From: Atrina japonica
Taxonomy: Eukaryota; Mollusca; Bivalvia; Pterioida; Pinnidae
DNA length: 64,000 bases
Direction of reading: 5' to 3'
Assembly (NCBI GenBank): GCA_030159075.1
Contig: BROG01000395.1
Span: forward strand, 558,001 to 622,000
Shown here: positions 1 through 13,100 of the stretch, one piece after another
Position numbering within the stretch: the stretch's first letter is position 1
Layout: each line of letters begins with the position of its first letter
The notes under the pieces: generated by a model
The model's database searches: none
Told to the model about the DNA's origin: nothing
The model's input: the letters and a program-made list of their open reading frames with translations, nothing else
Program-made: the position numbers and the translations under genes

Positions 1-280
1 TTTAAAATTATATGAAAACTTCCTTACACACTTTGTTTGAAACATAATTTACATGTACATTTAATTGAAATTACACATGTATATTTATCTTCATTACCCA
101 ATGTCCTATATAAGAATGTATAAATCTGGGCTGTTTCCAAGCTTTTTTGGCAGATTTTTTTTTCACAGCCACTTGCAATTGGCCTTGGGTAACAGTTTTC
201 CCACAACTTTGTTTATCCCAAGGGGACAATACTTTGACTATTCCCCTGAACACCCATGATATAACTGTAAGATATAATAC

Positions 281-696
281 CTGTTTTCTATAAGGTGAGA
301 TGATACCAATATCTTTCTCAGACAATCTAACACCTGATTTCTTCTCTTTCAGCAAGCTACAAACATACTTGAAAACAACAATTGCTTCATCTGCATTGAA
401 AAAAGAAGGACTTCTTTCTTCTCTCATGTCCTGACCACTGACACCATGGAAAATCAAGGGGAAGTTCTTTCGTGGAAGCTTTTCCCAGTTGCACAAGGAC
501 TCAGAGAGTGAACCGGCACATCTCTCCAACTCTCCATTATAGAACACCTTGTTGGGATGCTCCAAGATGGCAGGGTGAGATCGGTAGTTTTTCAGGAGCT
601 TTGTGATGATTTTGTTGTTGTACGGTTTTTCGCCTTTTTTGTCTCTACGCTGGTACACAGGACACTGACTCATGTATCTTTCTAACAGTGAAATAT
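281..696 (-). CDS. MOV10: MOV10-like exon 13, motif IV region of RecA domain 2
   Basis: 416 nt, acceptor TTCTTCAACAG|AT, donor AGAAAACAG|GTATTA, phase 0 out. Encodes [64 protein letters not shown] and [16 protein letters not shown] is motif IIIa/IV with the conserved arginine. The following exon must carry motif V (GSVEEFQG type) and is not in the window. Confidence 0.96.
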
Positions 697-3600
697 CTGT
701 TGAAGAACAAGAAAAATTTTCTGTAGACAGAATGAACACAGACCTGGATACAAGACCTATCCATCTGCCACAAAAATTGTATCTTTCAAAACAGGAGACT
801 ATCCAAAAATGATATGAATCAAAGAAATTTTGTCAGAAAATATTTTTAGAAAAACTAGTGATCCTTTTACGACAGTTGGCCTTCCATGAGCCTGGAGCCC
901 ATTTAACTATATTTTTTTAAAAGTAAATTTGTTGTAAGTTTTACTATTAAGGGAATACAGGTTAACCGTATCCTTTATTTAGCACAATTCATGGTCCGAG
1001 ATCTCCACAAGATAAAAATCAATGTTCTGGTAGGAAATGGTAATGTATCGTAAAATTGATTTATGGCATATGAATTAATATTATACATAATGTTATTATT
1101 TACAATTTATTAAAAATAAAACAAAAACCAAAAAAACCACCAATTTTTATAAGAAAATAAATAATACATAGAGGATATTTGACAATTGTTTTTGAATAAC
1201 ATGTTTATTACATTGAGTGACGAAGGAGAATACATATTTAACACAAGTGTGTAGCAGTCGTGTTAAATATGTATTCTCCTGCCTCACTCAATGGTAATAA
1301 ACATGTTATTCGAAAACAATTTTGTCAAATATTCTATTTATTACATTTTTCAGTTAAGTTTCGTTTATAGGCCATAGATTTACCCGATGTTCTGTACATG
1401 TAGGCTAGTCTACGACTACAGCTTGTGAAATGTAAAGAAACCACATTTTGAGACCACTCATCCAACGGGCAAGTGCTTGACGGAAAGTACTTGTCAAAAA
1501 TGAAAAACGACTCGTCCAAATTTTTCAGATTGTATCCACATTCTATAAATAGTTTCTTGTTTTATCACTGCATATGTTATAAGTTTAATCGTCTGCAAAA
1601 ACTCAAAATAATCCACCGAATTATTACTTTTCCTCTATTTTGACATTCAACTTCTGAAATTCAGTTTATAAATTCCTTACATTAATTGCATTTTTTTATA
1701 TTATCTAACTAAGATCAAGGCCATTTTTGTAATTCAAACAAACTTTCAAACTTACAAAAGGCGACGATTTGTTTTGTAACATGATATGCAGTATTAAATA
1801 AAAAAAAAAAAAATTTCTTGTTTATTCAGTAAAATTTTTTTTCTTGGCACACTACCTAATGCCCTGACATATGTTTCCCACTCCCTTGAGCATTTAAAAT
1901 GACATTTTTATATCTTGTGGGGTTTACGTTTTTCCTCCCCGAGTGTAAATGAACCAGTAAATAAAGTGGAATTTTCATCTTCTTACCTTGGAAATTCTCT
2001 TTAATGTTAATTTCTCTGTCATATTCGATACTACCCATTTATAAATATTTTTCAAGGTTTCATTGACTCCCCCTTTACTGTTCAAACAAATTAAGCAGTT
2101 AGTTTTCTCCAATCTACATGTCTCTCTCCCCATATGATCTCTTCTTATATCTCACTCTTTCAATCATCTCTCTTTCTATTATCTTCCTCTCTCTGTGTTT
2201 TAAAATTGTTTGATTCAATGATTTCTAGCCTAATACAGTACTACATGTATTGATGGGCTGAGGTTGAAGCAAAAGTATTTTGTATGCTCGAACTTGCGGT
2301 TTCAGTTTTCAGTTTCATATTGATAATGCTCCATCTTTGCTTTATCAGATGCACTGGCGTTTGTTTTATATTTATTTCTGTCAAGATATTTCTTTCTTTC
2401 TTTCCCCTCTGGACCAGCTTTGCTATTTGAGCCTTTGAAAAACAAATGTCGCTTCAACTGTCTACTGCCATTTTGTTACTGATGTAAATAAGATATACGA
2501 GTACCGGATGTTATTTTGCAGATTGTATCTAGATGTACCGTAACCAGACAGGTGTTCATTTCGGGTTAGCTCACAACTTGATGATGTAACATTAATGGAT
2601 TCAGTGTAGAGCAAATATTATCTACAGATTTTAACTTTTGATCTTTGTTTAAATACTCGTCCATTGGACAAGTGCTATTCTGAAACCACTAGCCAAATCT
2701 GATTTTCACTCGTTATGAACAAGTGGTTTTCCTGAGCCATGCAGGGGCTCGGAAATCTTTTTAGAGCATAATATGCTCAATGAAATATCAATTGATTGAA
2801 ATACATCACTTGATGCCTCAAAGATCATTCCAAAGTTAGATTGATAGACCTTGACAGCAAACTCACTTCCAAGTTCATCCAATTCAATGTTCATTTTTGT
2901 ACTGTATTTCCAGTGTTACTGAATCTTTTTTAAAACTTTTGAACTGCTGACCTAGATAGTGGATACATTAAACATTTCCACTGCCTTCTGACCACATAAA
3001 CTGACTCTTATCAAAACATAATATTGCCTGCTTTTTAGTTGAGAAAGAACAAGTCTGTGTGGAGCTATTTGTTTACCTTCAATACAGTGTTATACATAGC
3101 TCACACGAAAATCCCTTTTCGATACGTCATATCTACAATACCTGTTCAAATGTTTTTAGCTGGGCATCACCATTTATTGGCATTTGTTAGCAAACGTGAT
3201 TAGTATATAATCAAACAATGAATTGAAAATTATCATTACATTATAGATGGGAGTAATTAATCAGATTTTCATTTGTGACCTGGCACTATATTTTGATTGG
3301 CTTAATGAAAAATATCAGTTTACATTGATATTTTGCATTAAGCCAATTAAAATACAGTAAAATCAATGAAAAATAACAGTGAAAATAAAGCTCATATTAA
3401 TCAATTAATTTAATAAAAAATTTAATAAATTGTACAATTATATGATTAATATCATTGAAACTGAAATTTTCATGGATGGCAAATATCTGGGCAAGTTATT
3501 ACTGAAACACTAAACTAGTGGTTACCAGAAGCCTAAATAGCTCGCCTGGTAACTACTATACAGACTTAGAGATATAAGCCTGAATAATGTGTAGATTGCT

Positions 3601-6600
3601 TTACTCTATCAAACATTAGCAGTGGCAGCAATAAGTGTTAAAAATGTTTATAACTGATGACAATGGGTAAAACGGGATGACAAAATCTCACCTGTAACCT
3701 TGGTCCAGGTGAGCTAATAACTCACCTGTTACCTTGGTCCAGGTGAGCTAATGATTCACCTGTAACATTGGTCCAGGTGAGCTAATAACTCACCTGTAAC
3801 CTTGGTACAGGTGGGTTAAAAGTGTTTGATTTCTATTTTATAATATTTATAATGAATGATAATGTGTCTAATTTAAATAAAATCATAAACATATTAACAG
3901 AATTCTAATTATAGTCATTTAAAATGAAAAGTAGGAAATTTTGCTACTGTCTCTTACCTAATCCATACTTAATTGCCCACGGGGACCTGAGGATAGGACC
4001 CAGTTGTTGTGGATCTCCGGCCAACACAAGCTGACCACATGGCATTGCGGGGTCACAGTTCAGTACTCCTGCCACAGGAATCAGAGCCTCGGGCTCGACA
4101 GCGTGTCCTGCTTCATCAATAAAGACATGTGTGAAATGACCTGAAGGAAAATTAGCTGATGCGATCCTGTGAAAGATGAAAGACAAAGAAAAACCATTGT
4201 GTTAAATGTAAATTAATGATGGTGTCCTTTACTTCTAGAGAGGAAGGGGAGACTACCCATACTAACGAAAGAAATGCTTAAATTGTATAGAAAAGTAAAT
4301 GGCGGACTGCTTAGTATAAGCATCAATTTCATAATATCAAGAGGAGGTAACTATAGTAATATTAAGGATGCTTTGTTCGTATATTACTGAATTTTCATTT
4401 AAACCTTTTTGCACGTATTGTTGTTTTTACCAGGTCAGAGCATGGAAAACCTTGTGTCTTTATTTTAGTAATATCAGGATAGAGAATGCATCAGTATTTA
4501 AACCTATGAAATAAGTCCTCAGTCTAACTATTTAGACCAGAATGGCGAGAGGGATTGTCAGTGCTTCTGGATGGCTTTATAAATGTACTCTTTCACAATA
4601 CAACGATTGATAAAACTTACAAAAATTCTAGAGTCAAAATTTTTTTACTTAACTTTGTATAATCCTGAAATCTGATTGGCCCTACACGAGCCCCACTAGA
4701 ACCTTAGCTAATTTTTGTGAGAAAGTTTGCCAGTTTAACCTGTGTAATGTCAGTGGTCTCTTCCCCGGTACATTGTAACCAGGTTCTCTCCTCCACCATT
4801 AAAAACTGGATACCACCATATAACTGGAAAATTGTTCAATGTGGCGTTCAACACAATTCAAAAGTAAACGCTACACAGGGCAAGCTGATAATATTCTCAG
4901 ACTTACATCAATTTTCAAGATTTGTGGTGCCTAGACAGAGTTTTTAAAAATTATTCAATCCGCTACTTACACTTTTCAAATTCCATCACCTGATCATTAA
5001 TACTGGTAAATAATATTTGTAAATATTGGTAAATTTGTCAATATTTATAAATTACCTTCCCGCAGTGACAAGGGTGCACACGATTATCCTGTATTTCTTC
5101 AACTCTGACCTCAGTGGAAAGAAATACACTCCCTGCATTCTGTTGTAGTTACAGTAATCCTGTAAAAAATTTAACAGATATGTGAGACACTGAAAAGTTG
5201 AGTATCAATATACAACACTTATTTTGGGTTGATATGTAGAAATCTATACCCACGTGTATCAAACACTGTTATCACAAGATTGGGCTTTACACAGAGTCCA
5301 TAGATAAACAAATTTTGGCACACTCAAATAAGAACTTTACCATTCCTGCCCTACTTTACAGACTCAAATGTTCATGGTTAAACAATCAAAAGTAAAAACA
5401 AGAGTTACTTGTATGATTTAGTGTTGTGCTCTGAACACTCAACCACAGATCCCAACACCCCTCCCCCAATATTTGGTCTGTGGCAAATTGTTTGCACAGC
5501 ATTTCTCACCTTGTGCAAAAAGAACTGGCTGAATATCATTTAGATTCATTATGCACTTTCATTTGTTAACCAAAATTAGTTCTGTTTCTGATTGGTCATT
5601 TGCAAGACCCTACACAGACCTCTCAAGATGCATATTTGTGAGAGGGTGGGCGAGACAGACCTCAGTCTGTTGTACACCTCAAAGGTCACCATGTGGTCCA
5701 TCCAGTGACAATCCCTCTGACAATTTTTCACTTACATCATGTATATGGTGATACCACCAGCTAAAAGTAAAGGGCAGCAATAACCGACCTGTGCTATGGA
5801 CCGATTGCAATGCAGTGAGAATTGTTTAAAAAGCCACGCCACAATAAAGGACCTCAGTTTTTCAGTCTAATCTGAAAATGCTTTCTTTTCTCATGCCAAG
5901 CATTTGGCAAAAGAACAGTCACTAACCTCTGCAAGTCCTACATAAGCCCAGATATTAGGAATGGAACCTAGGACCTTTCGCTTGCAAGTGGAATGCTCTA
6001 CCGCTAGACTTTCACCTGAGATGTGTCAAAAACTAAGATTCTATGACTATTCAGTAAAACGTTTAATGAATTCATATCTGAGACATGGTGGTAGTAGTTG
6101 CCAATAGCAACACAAAGTATCAGACTCTCTGAGACATGGTGGAAGTAGTTGCCATTAGCAACACAAAGTATCAGACTTTCTGAAACATGGCAGATGTAGT
6201 TGCCATTGGCAACACAAAATATCTGACTCTCAAAGACATGGTGGATGTAGTTGCTATTAGCAACACAAAATATGTCTCTGAGACATGGTGGATGTAGTTG
6301 CCATTGGCAATACAAAGTATCAGAATCTCTTGGGCATGGTGGATATAGTTGCCATTAGCAACACAACAATCTGACTCACCTTAACTTTGTCAGGAATAGC
6401 CCTCCAACTTCTGGACATTGCATTCAGTCTAAGCAAGTGACCTTTGTTACTGACATGGGGAAGCAGACGCTCCACCAGCAAGTCTGCTGCACTGTTTGAG
6501 GGAGTACAGGCCAGAATGTGTGCATCCCGACATTTATGATAGATCTGAAAAGTAAAGAAAAAGGTGAGAAAACAGAAAAAATTACAGAAACGGACACAAT

Positions 6601-9600
6601 TCAAAGACATAAAGCCATTTTATAATGTAATGAAACAGAAGAACAATAAGGTGAAAAAATCTGTCAAAGTTCACTGTGTATTACATGACTATTCTCTTGA
6701 CCAAGACATAGACTTGATCTGACTGTGATTATTTTCTTAATTATCACATAGTTGTGACTCCACGTCTCCAGTTTGTCGACTAATGTGAATTTGCAACTCA
6801 CATTTATAATAGAAGTGTGGTTTCCTATCTTCTGTTTATGACATCAATGTGATTCTACCTCGTACTTTTGACAAACATACATGTAAGTAAATATGAGCCT
6901 GTTTCCTTTGTTTATGACATCAATGAGATTCCATTCCGTACTTTTGACAAACATACATGTAAATATGGGTCTGTTCCCTCTGTTTATGACATCAATGTGA
7001 TTCCATCACCTATATTTGCTACATATCTTTCACCGACATATTGGTGAATCTTCGCACACCACCAGAAACTTCATATCTAATTCATAAAACATTTTGATTT
7101 GGACAAGTTGTGTACAAGGAAGTGGCAAATTGTTTCATAAAAAATAGTTTCCCTAGAAACACAAAAATAAAATTGATAACCTCAAAGATAATGTATTGCA
7201 TGCTTCTCTGTATTTTTGAATTACAATAGCTGTAACATTTATGTTTTTGAAACCACCCCCCATCTGCTACTGAAATGTGGTCTCTCAAGACAGGTGGTCT
7301 CTCAAAAAAGAGATTATTTTTATAGGATTATTTAACCAAGTGGTTTTCAGAATGTGGTCTCAGAGGACAGGTGCTCTTTCATGAGAGTGGTCTTTCAAGA
7401 CAGGTTTCACTGTAGCCTACCTGCTTCATGGATTCCACTATTGTGACAGTTTTCCCCGTGCCAGGTGGACCAAACACTATATATGGGGCAGGCCGAGATG
7501 TCCCACTATAGATGCTTTGTACTGCCTCCTTTTGTTCGCGGTTCTTTTCTATCTCCAGATTGAAAAACCTGTAATTAAAAAGCAACAGAACAGTGGAAAT
7601 TTTAGAACAAAGACTTAAAAATGACTTTGACTTTTCAACTTTTATTCAAATTAAAATGACCTTTATATATATATATATATATGTTAGTTTGAATGAATAT
7701 ATATTTTCTCTACATTGGTTATAAATTTAATGTTTATAACACTATAAAAATACAGTGTACATTTAATTAAGGTTTTTGAGTAGAACGTTAAACAACAATA
7801 AACAATCAAACAATTAACCAAGGTTATATTTTTGACATACTGGCCAATAAATCTGATTAGACAAATTTCAAAATCAATCTACAACAAAAGATGATGATAA
7901 TAACCAAACTGCCAAAGAAATGCAATATATAGGCACATATAGTATTCATGGAAAGCATTCTGGAAGTATTGACGAATCGACACATGTCCCATACCTACGA
8001 ATCAATTGTTAAGTGAATGGTGAGAAATCACAGTACCTTAAACTAAATTCTAACCAAAATTTTAATGGAACAAAATGATGGACAGAGACATAGAACCTAT
8101 AGTCATACCCCTCACCCCCCAGTAGGGGAATTTATAGGATAAAAGCACAAATGTACAAGTAATAAAATATTTAGTCCTACACACAGATTGTTATATAAAG
8201 AGAGGCATAATGAGAGTAATGCTGTACTGAAAAATATCCCTCTGTGTGTGTGTGTGTGTGTGTTAGAGTATGTGAGTGTGTAAGAGATGTGTGTGTGTGT
8301 ATGTGTGTGTGTAAGAGATGTGTGTGTATGTGTGTGTAAGAGTATGTGAATGTGTAAGAGATGTGTGTGTGTGTATGTGTGTGTATGTGTGTGTAAGAGT
8401 ATGTGAGTGTGTAAGAGATGTGTGTGTATGTGTGTGTGTAAGAGTATGTGTGTAAGAGATGTGTGTGTGTGTAAGAGTATGTGAGTGTGTAAGAGATGTG
8501 TGTGTATGCGTGTGTAAGAGCATATGAAAGAGATGTGTGTGTATGTGAGTGTGTAAGAGATGTGTGTGTATGTGTGTGTAAGAGCATGTGAGTGTGAAAG
8601 AGAATGTGTGTGTAAGAGTATGTGAGTGTGTAAAAGATGTGTGTGTGTGTGTGTAAGAGTATGTGAGTGTGTAAGAGATGTGTGTGTATGTATGTGTGTT
8701 AGAGCATGTGAGTGTGTAAGAGATGTGTGTGTATGTGTGTGTGTGTGTGTAAGAGTATGTGAGTGTGTAAGAGATGTGTTTGTATGTGTGTGTGTTAGAG
8801 CATGTGAGTGTGTAAGAGATGTGTGTGTAAGAGTATGTGAGTGTGTAAGAGATGTGTTTGTATGTGTGTGTGTTAGAGCATGTGAGTGTGTAAGAGATGT
8901 GTTTGTATGTGTGTGTGTGTGTGTGTTAGAGCATGTGAGTGTGTAAGAGATGTGTCTGTATGTGTGTGTGTGTGTTAGAGCATGTGAGTGTGTAAGAGAT
9001 GTGTCTGTATGTGTGTGTAACACCATGTGAGTGTGTAAGAGATGTGTGTGTGTGTGTGTGTGTGTTAGAGTATGTGAGTGTGTAAGAGATGTGTGTGTGT
9101 ATGTGTGTGTGTAAGAGATGTGTGTGTATGTGTGTGTGTGTAAGAGTATGTGAATGTGTAAGAGATGTGTGTGTGTATGTGTGTGTGTATGTGTGTGTAA
9201 GAGTATGTGAGTGTGTAAGAGATGTGTGTGTATGTGTGTGTGTAAGAGTATGTGTGTAAGAGATGTGTGTGTGTGTAAGAGTATGTGAGTGTGTAAGAGA
9301 TGTGTGTGTATGTGTGTGTAAGAGCATGTGAGTGTGTAAGAGATGTGTGTGTATGTGAGTGTGTAAGAGATGTGTGTGTATGTGTGTGTAAGAGCATGTG
9401 AGTGTGAAAGAGATGTGTGTGTGTATGTGTGTGTAAGAGTATGTGAGTGTGTAAGAGATGTGTGTGTGTGTGTGTAAGAGCATGTGAGTGTGTAAGAGAT
9501 GTGTGTGTATGTATGTGTGTTAGAGCATGTGAGTGTGTAAGAGATGTGTGTGTATGTGTGTGTGTGTAAGAGTATGTGAGTGTGTAAGAGATGTGTTTGT

Positions 9601-10116
9601 ATGTGTGTGTGTGTGTGTGTTAGAGCATGTGAGTGTGTAAGAGATGTGTGTATGTGTGTGTGTAAGAGTATGTGAGTGTGTAAGAGATGTGTTTGTATGT
9701 GTGTGTGTGTAAGAGCATGTGAGTGTGTAAGAGATGTGTGTGTGTGTGTGTTAGAGCATGTGAGTGTGTAAGAGATGTGTCTGTATGTGTGTGTGTGTAA
9801 CACCATGTGAGTGTGTAAGAGATGTGTGTGTGTGTGTGTTAGAGCATGTGAGTGTGTAAGAGATGTGTGTGTATGTGTGTGTGTGTAAGAGCATGTGAGT
9901 GTGTAAGAGATGTGTGTGTGTGTGTGTGTTAGAGCATGTGAGTGTGTAAGAGATGTGCGTGTATGTGTGTGTGTAAGAGTATGTGAGTGTGTAAGAGATG
10001 TGTGTGTAAGAGCATGTGAGTGTGTAAGAGATGTGTGTGTATGTGTGTGTGTAAAAGCATGTGAGTGTAAGAGATGTATGTGTATGTGTGTGTAAGAGCA
10101 TGTGAGTGTGTAAGAG

Positions 10117-10175
<59 letters not shown>

Positions 10176-13100
10176 TATGTTAGTGTGTAAGAGATGTGTG
10201 TATTTGTGTGTGTGTGTAAGAGTATGGGACTGTATGTGTAGAGTATGTGATTATCAGTATGTGTGTTTGTATGTTTGTGGTTGTGTATTGGTCTTAAAAG
10301 TCACTGCCTATTTATGCTAAATCAAGTGTCCATATGATCAAGCTAATTTTTTTTCTCTAGAGTTATCTTTCTTTAGTGATGATAAAAAGGTGCAGAAAAT
10401 AGAATTCAAGCACTCGGACAAAAAAAACGAAAACAAGAGAGCCGCCAGGGACAGCATATCACCCAAAAGTGCCATTTTTGTTGGATTGTTGCATGCAATA
10501 CTGTGATGTCAAAATATGTGCGATGATTCCTTTCCCAGTCCTCAGGAAATAATATACCACATTCTATAGTTATCCAAGCTCCAAGTGAGCGGGCATGGAG
10601 AACAAAAAGTAAACAATTTTGGAGTGGCATTTTTTGTCTTCTATTGTGCCTAAGACCTTGATCTGGGACCCTATGGCCTCCAACAACATGTGAAAAAAAT
10701 CGTACTTTAACTACATACGTAAAGTACAGGTATTAGATGTATATACAGAAGTATATGGTATACCAAAAATGAGAGGAACTTGTATACCAAAAATCAGAAT
10801 ATTAGCATCATACAGCAGTTATTGTCTGGAAACGAGAAAGCAAAAAGAAAATTTATCTAACGCAACTGTGACCTTTGACCCTTGATGGACCTGACCCAAA
10901 ATCAATAGGGTTTTTAGTACCCTGCAGAGGAACTTGTAAACCAAAAATCAGCTCCCTTCGTCATGCAATCTAAAGTTATGGTCCGGAAAGGAGAAAGCAT
11001 AAAGAAAATCTATTTAACGCAACTGTGACCTTGAGCTTTAATGGACCTGACCCCCAAATCTATTGGATTCTTAGTACCCTGCAGAATAACTTGTATACCA
11101 AAAATCAGCTTCCTAGCATCATGCAATCTGAAGTTATGGTCCGTAAACCAGATGGACAGACAGACAGACAGGCAGATGGATGGACATCCCGCGTGACAGC
11201 TATATCCCCTTGAATTTTTTTCAGGGGTATAAAAACTTACATTTATCATTAAAATACAAGCACTTGTTTTTATGCACTTTGCAAGGAATAGCTCTACATT
11301 CAAGCACTTTCCGAATACTAACTCTATGTTCAAGCACTTTCCAAGGTAGTATATGATGTTCAAGCACTTTCCAAGGACTAACGATATGTTCAAGCAATTA
11401 TCAAGGTCTATGTGAACTATGAATAAATTCCCTGAATAATTTAGTACCCCAAAAATTAATACCTGCATGATTCATTCTTTTTGGCTTGAGCCTCTGAATT
11501 GTCAGCCCTCGTACATATACTTCTGACCGTAGGAAATAAAATATCTTGAAGACTTTCTTCAGATGCCAATGCACATGCTCTGTGTTGAAGCTTCAGGGGC
11601 AGGCGATTAAACACAAATCTAACATTGAATTTCATATTCGGAACAAATAAATTGACTAAACTGAAATGGAAAGAAAAATAAACCTAAATTATTTCTCATA
11701 AAAAAAATATAAATCAAAACATTGGGAATGAAAGACTTATGAAAATTTTTGAAATTGATTCAAAATATTTCTGAAAGCATTAGTACTAAGAAGACAGAAA
11801 AAAAATCTTGGTAAGTTTAAATTCATTTTCTTTGAACATTTTGTTACTAAATTTGAAAATGATAAGGGTTGTTGATTACAATCAATAAATGTCACTTCCT
11901 TAAGATGTTGAGAACATTTTTAGAATAAAAGTTTGATTTGGAATCAAATCAATTTCATAATGCTGCTGTCACACTTTTGTATGTATCACAAGGCATTTGA
12001 TTGGTTAATATCACAACAATGTACTTGATTGGTGAACATCACAACAAGGCATTTGATTAGTCCATATCACATAGATACCTGTTGTCAAAGCCTAAGGCCA
12101 CTTCTTTTAATCTCACTTCATGCACAAATCCTTGGTACTCCTTGTTTGCTAGTTTGCCCTTTGTATTCTGTCGGACATATAGCCAATCACCAATCAGAAC
12201 TGATGGTCTGTTTTCTGCTAAACCTGGAACCTACAATAAATCATAGATATATACTGACTAGAAACCAATATGCCCCAAGTATCGTGCTTGCTACGGCTTT
12301 GGTCCTAAGATAAACGTTGGCATTGTGATTGGTATCTGACTAATATTTTTTGCACAAGCATATTGGATTATTACCATTTTTGCTAAATTTGAAGTGACCA
12401 TGCAGGCTGAAAATTTTTCATCAAATAAAAGGCCTAATACCTAATGAGAATTGGAATTTGGCAAGAACTGGTTGTCTGCCAGTAATTTTTAATATTCAAG
12501 CTGTCTGTAATGCCTCTAGTGGCCAATACATGCAGAATGCTTAACTAACAGGTTCATCTATCTGTTTATGTTTTTTTTATTATTACTTTATGTCCTATCA
12601 AGAATTGTTCACTACCAACACAGAGACTTCACCAGTTATTTGTAAAAAGCCACAAATTTTTATCTGTGCTATGGCCTTTTACAAATGCATTAAGGTTTCT
12701 TTTGTGTACCACACATGCCACGACAATTCTAAATCTCATCTAAAAGACCCGTCACTTTCAATTCTTATGCCATTCACTTGGTTACAGAAATGACAGTATG
12801 TTTATTTAAGTCATTTTAGACATGATTTGATGATGGAACTTAAACCCCGGACCTTCAACTTGTGAGTCAAATGCTGTAACACTAGACTACCACAATGGTT
12901 GGTTCAGCAGTAACCTTATAATGAAGGCGAGAGCGGGAGTATACTCCAAACAGTTCTGCGACAGAAAGTGAGAACTCACCAGAATATGTTTTTATATGGA
13001 CTGTATACTGTAGAGTTGCTTTTATTTGCAGGGGACTTCATTTTGCTATAATCGCGGTAAAAAAAAAAAACGCGAAATAAAATATCGGTGAAATAACTTT

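Noticed and set aside
71..280. Continuation of the MOV10-like exon 13 frame to position 71
   Set aside because: Sequence after the 281 donor loses all similarity to MOV10, and a good GTATTATATC donor ends the exon.
6004..6315. 103-codon repeat-containing frame
   Set aside because: Translation of the intronic 51-bp tandem repeat next to exon 10.
8112..9806. 564-codon minus-strand frame rich in His/Thr and several overlapping frames on both strands
   Set aside because: Entirely translated (TG)n minisatellite; every frame is open because the repeat lacks stop codons. No start context or homology.
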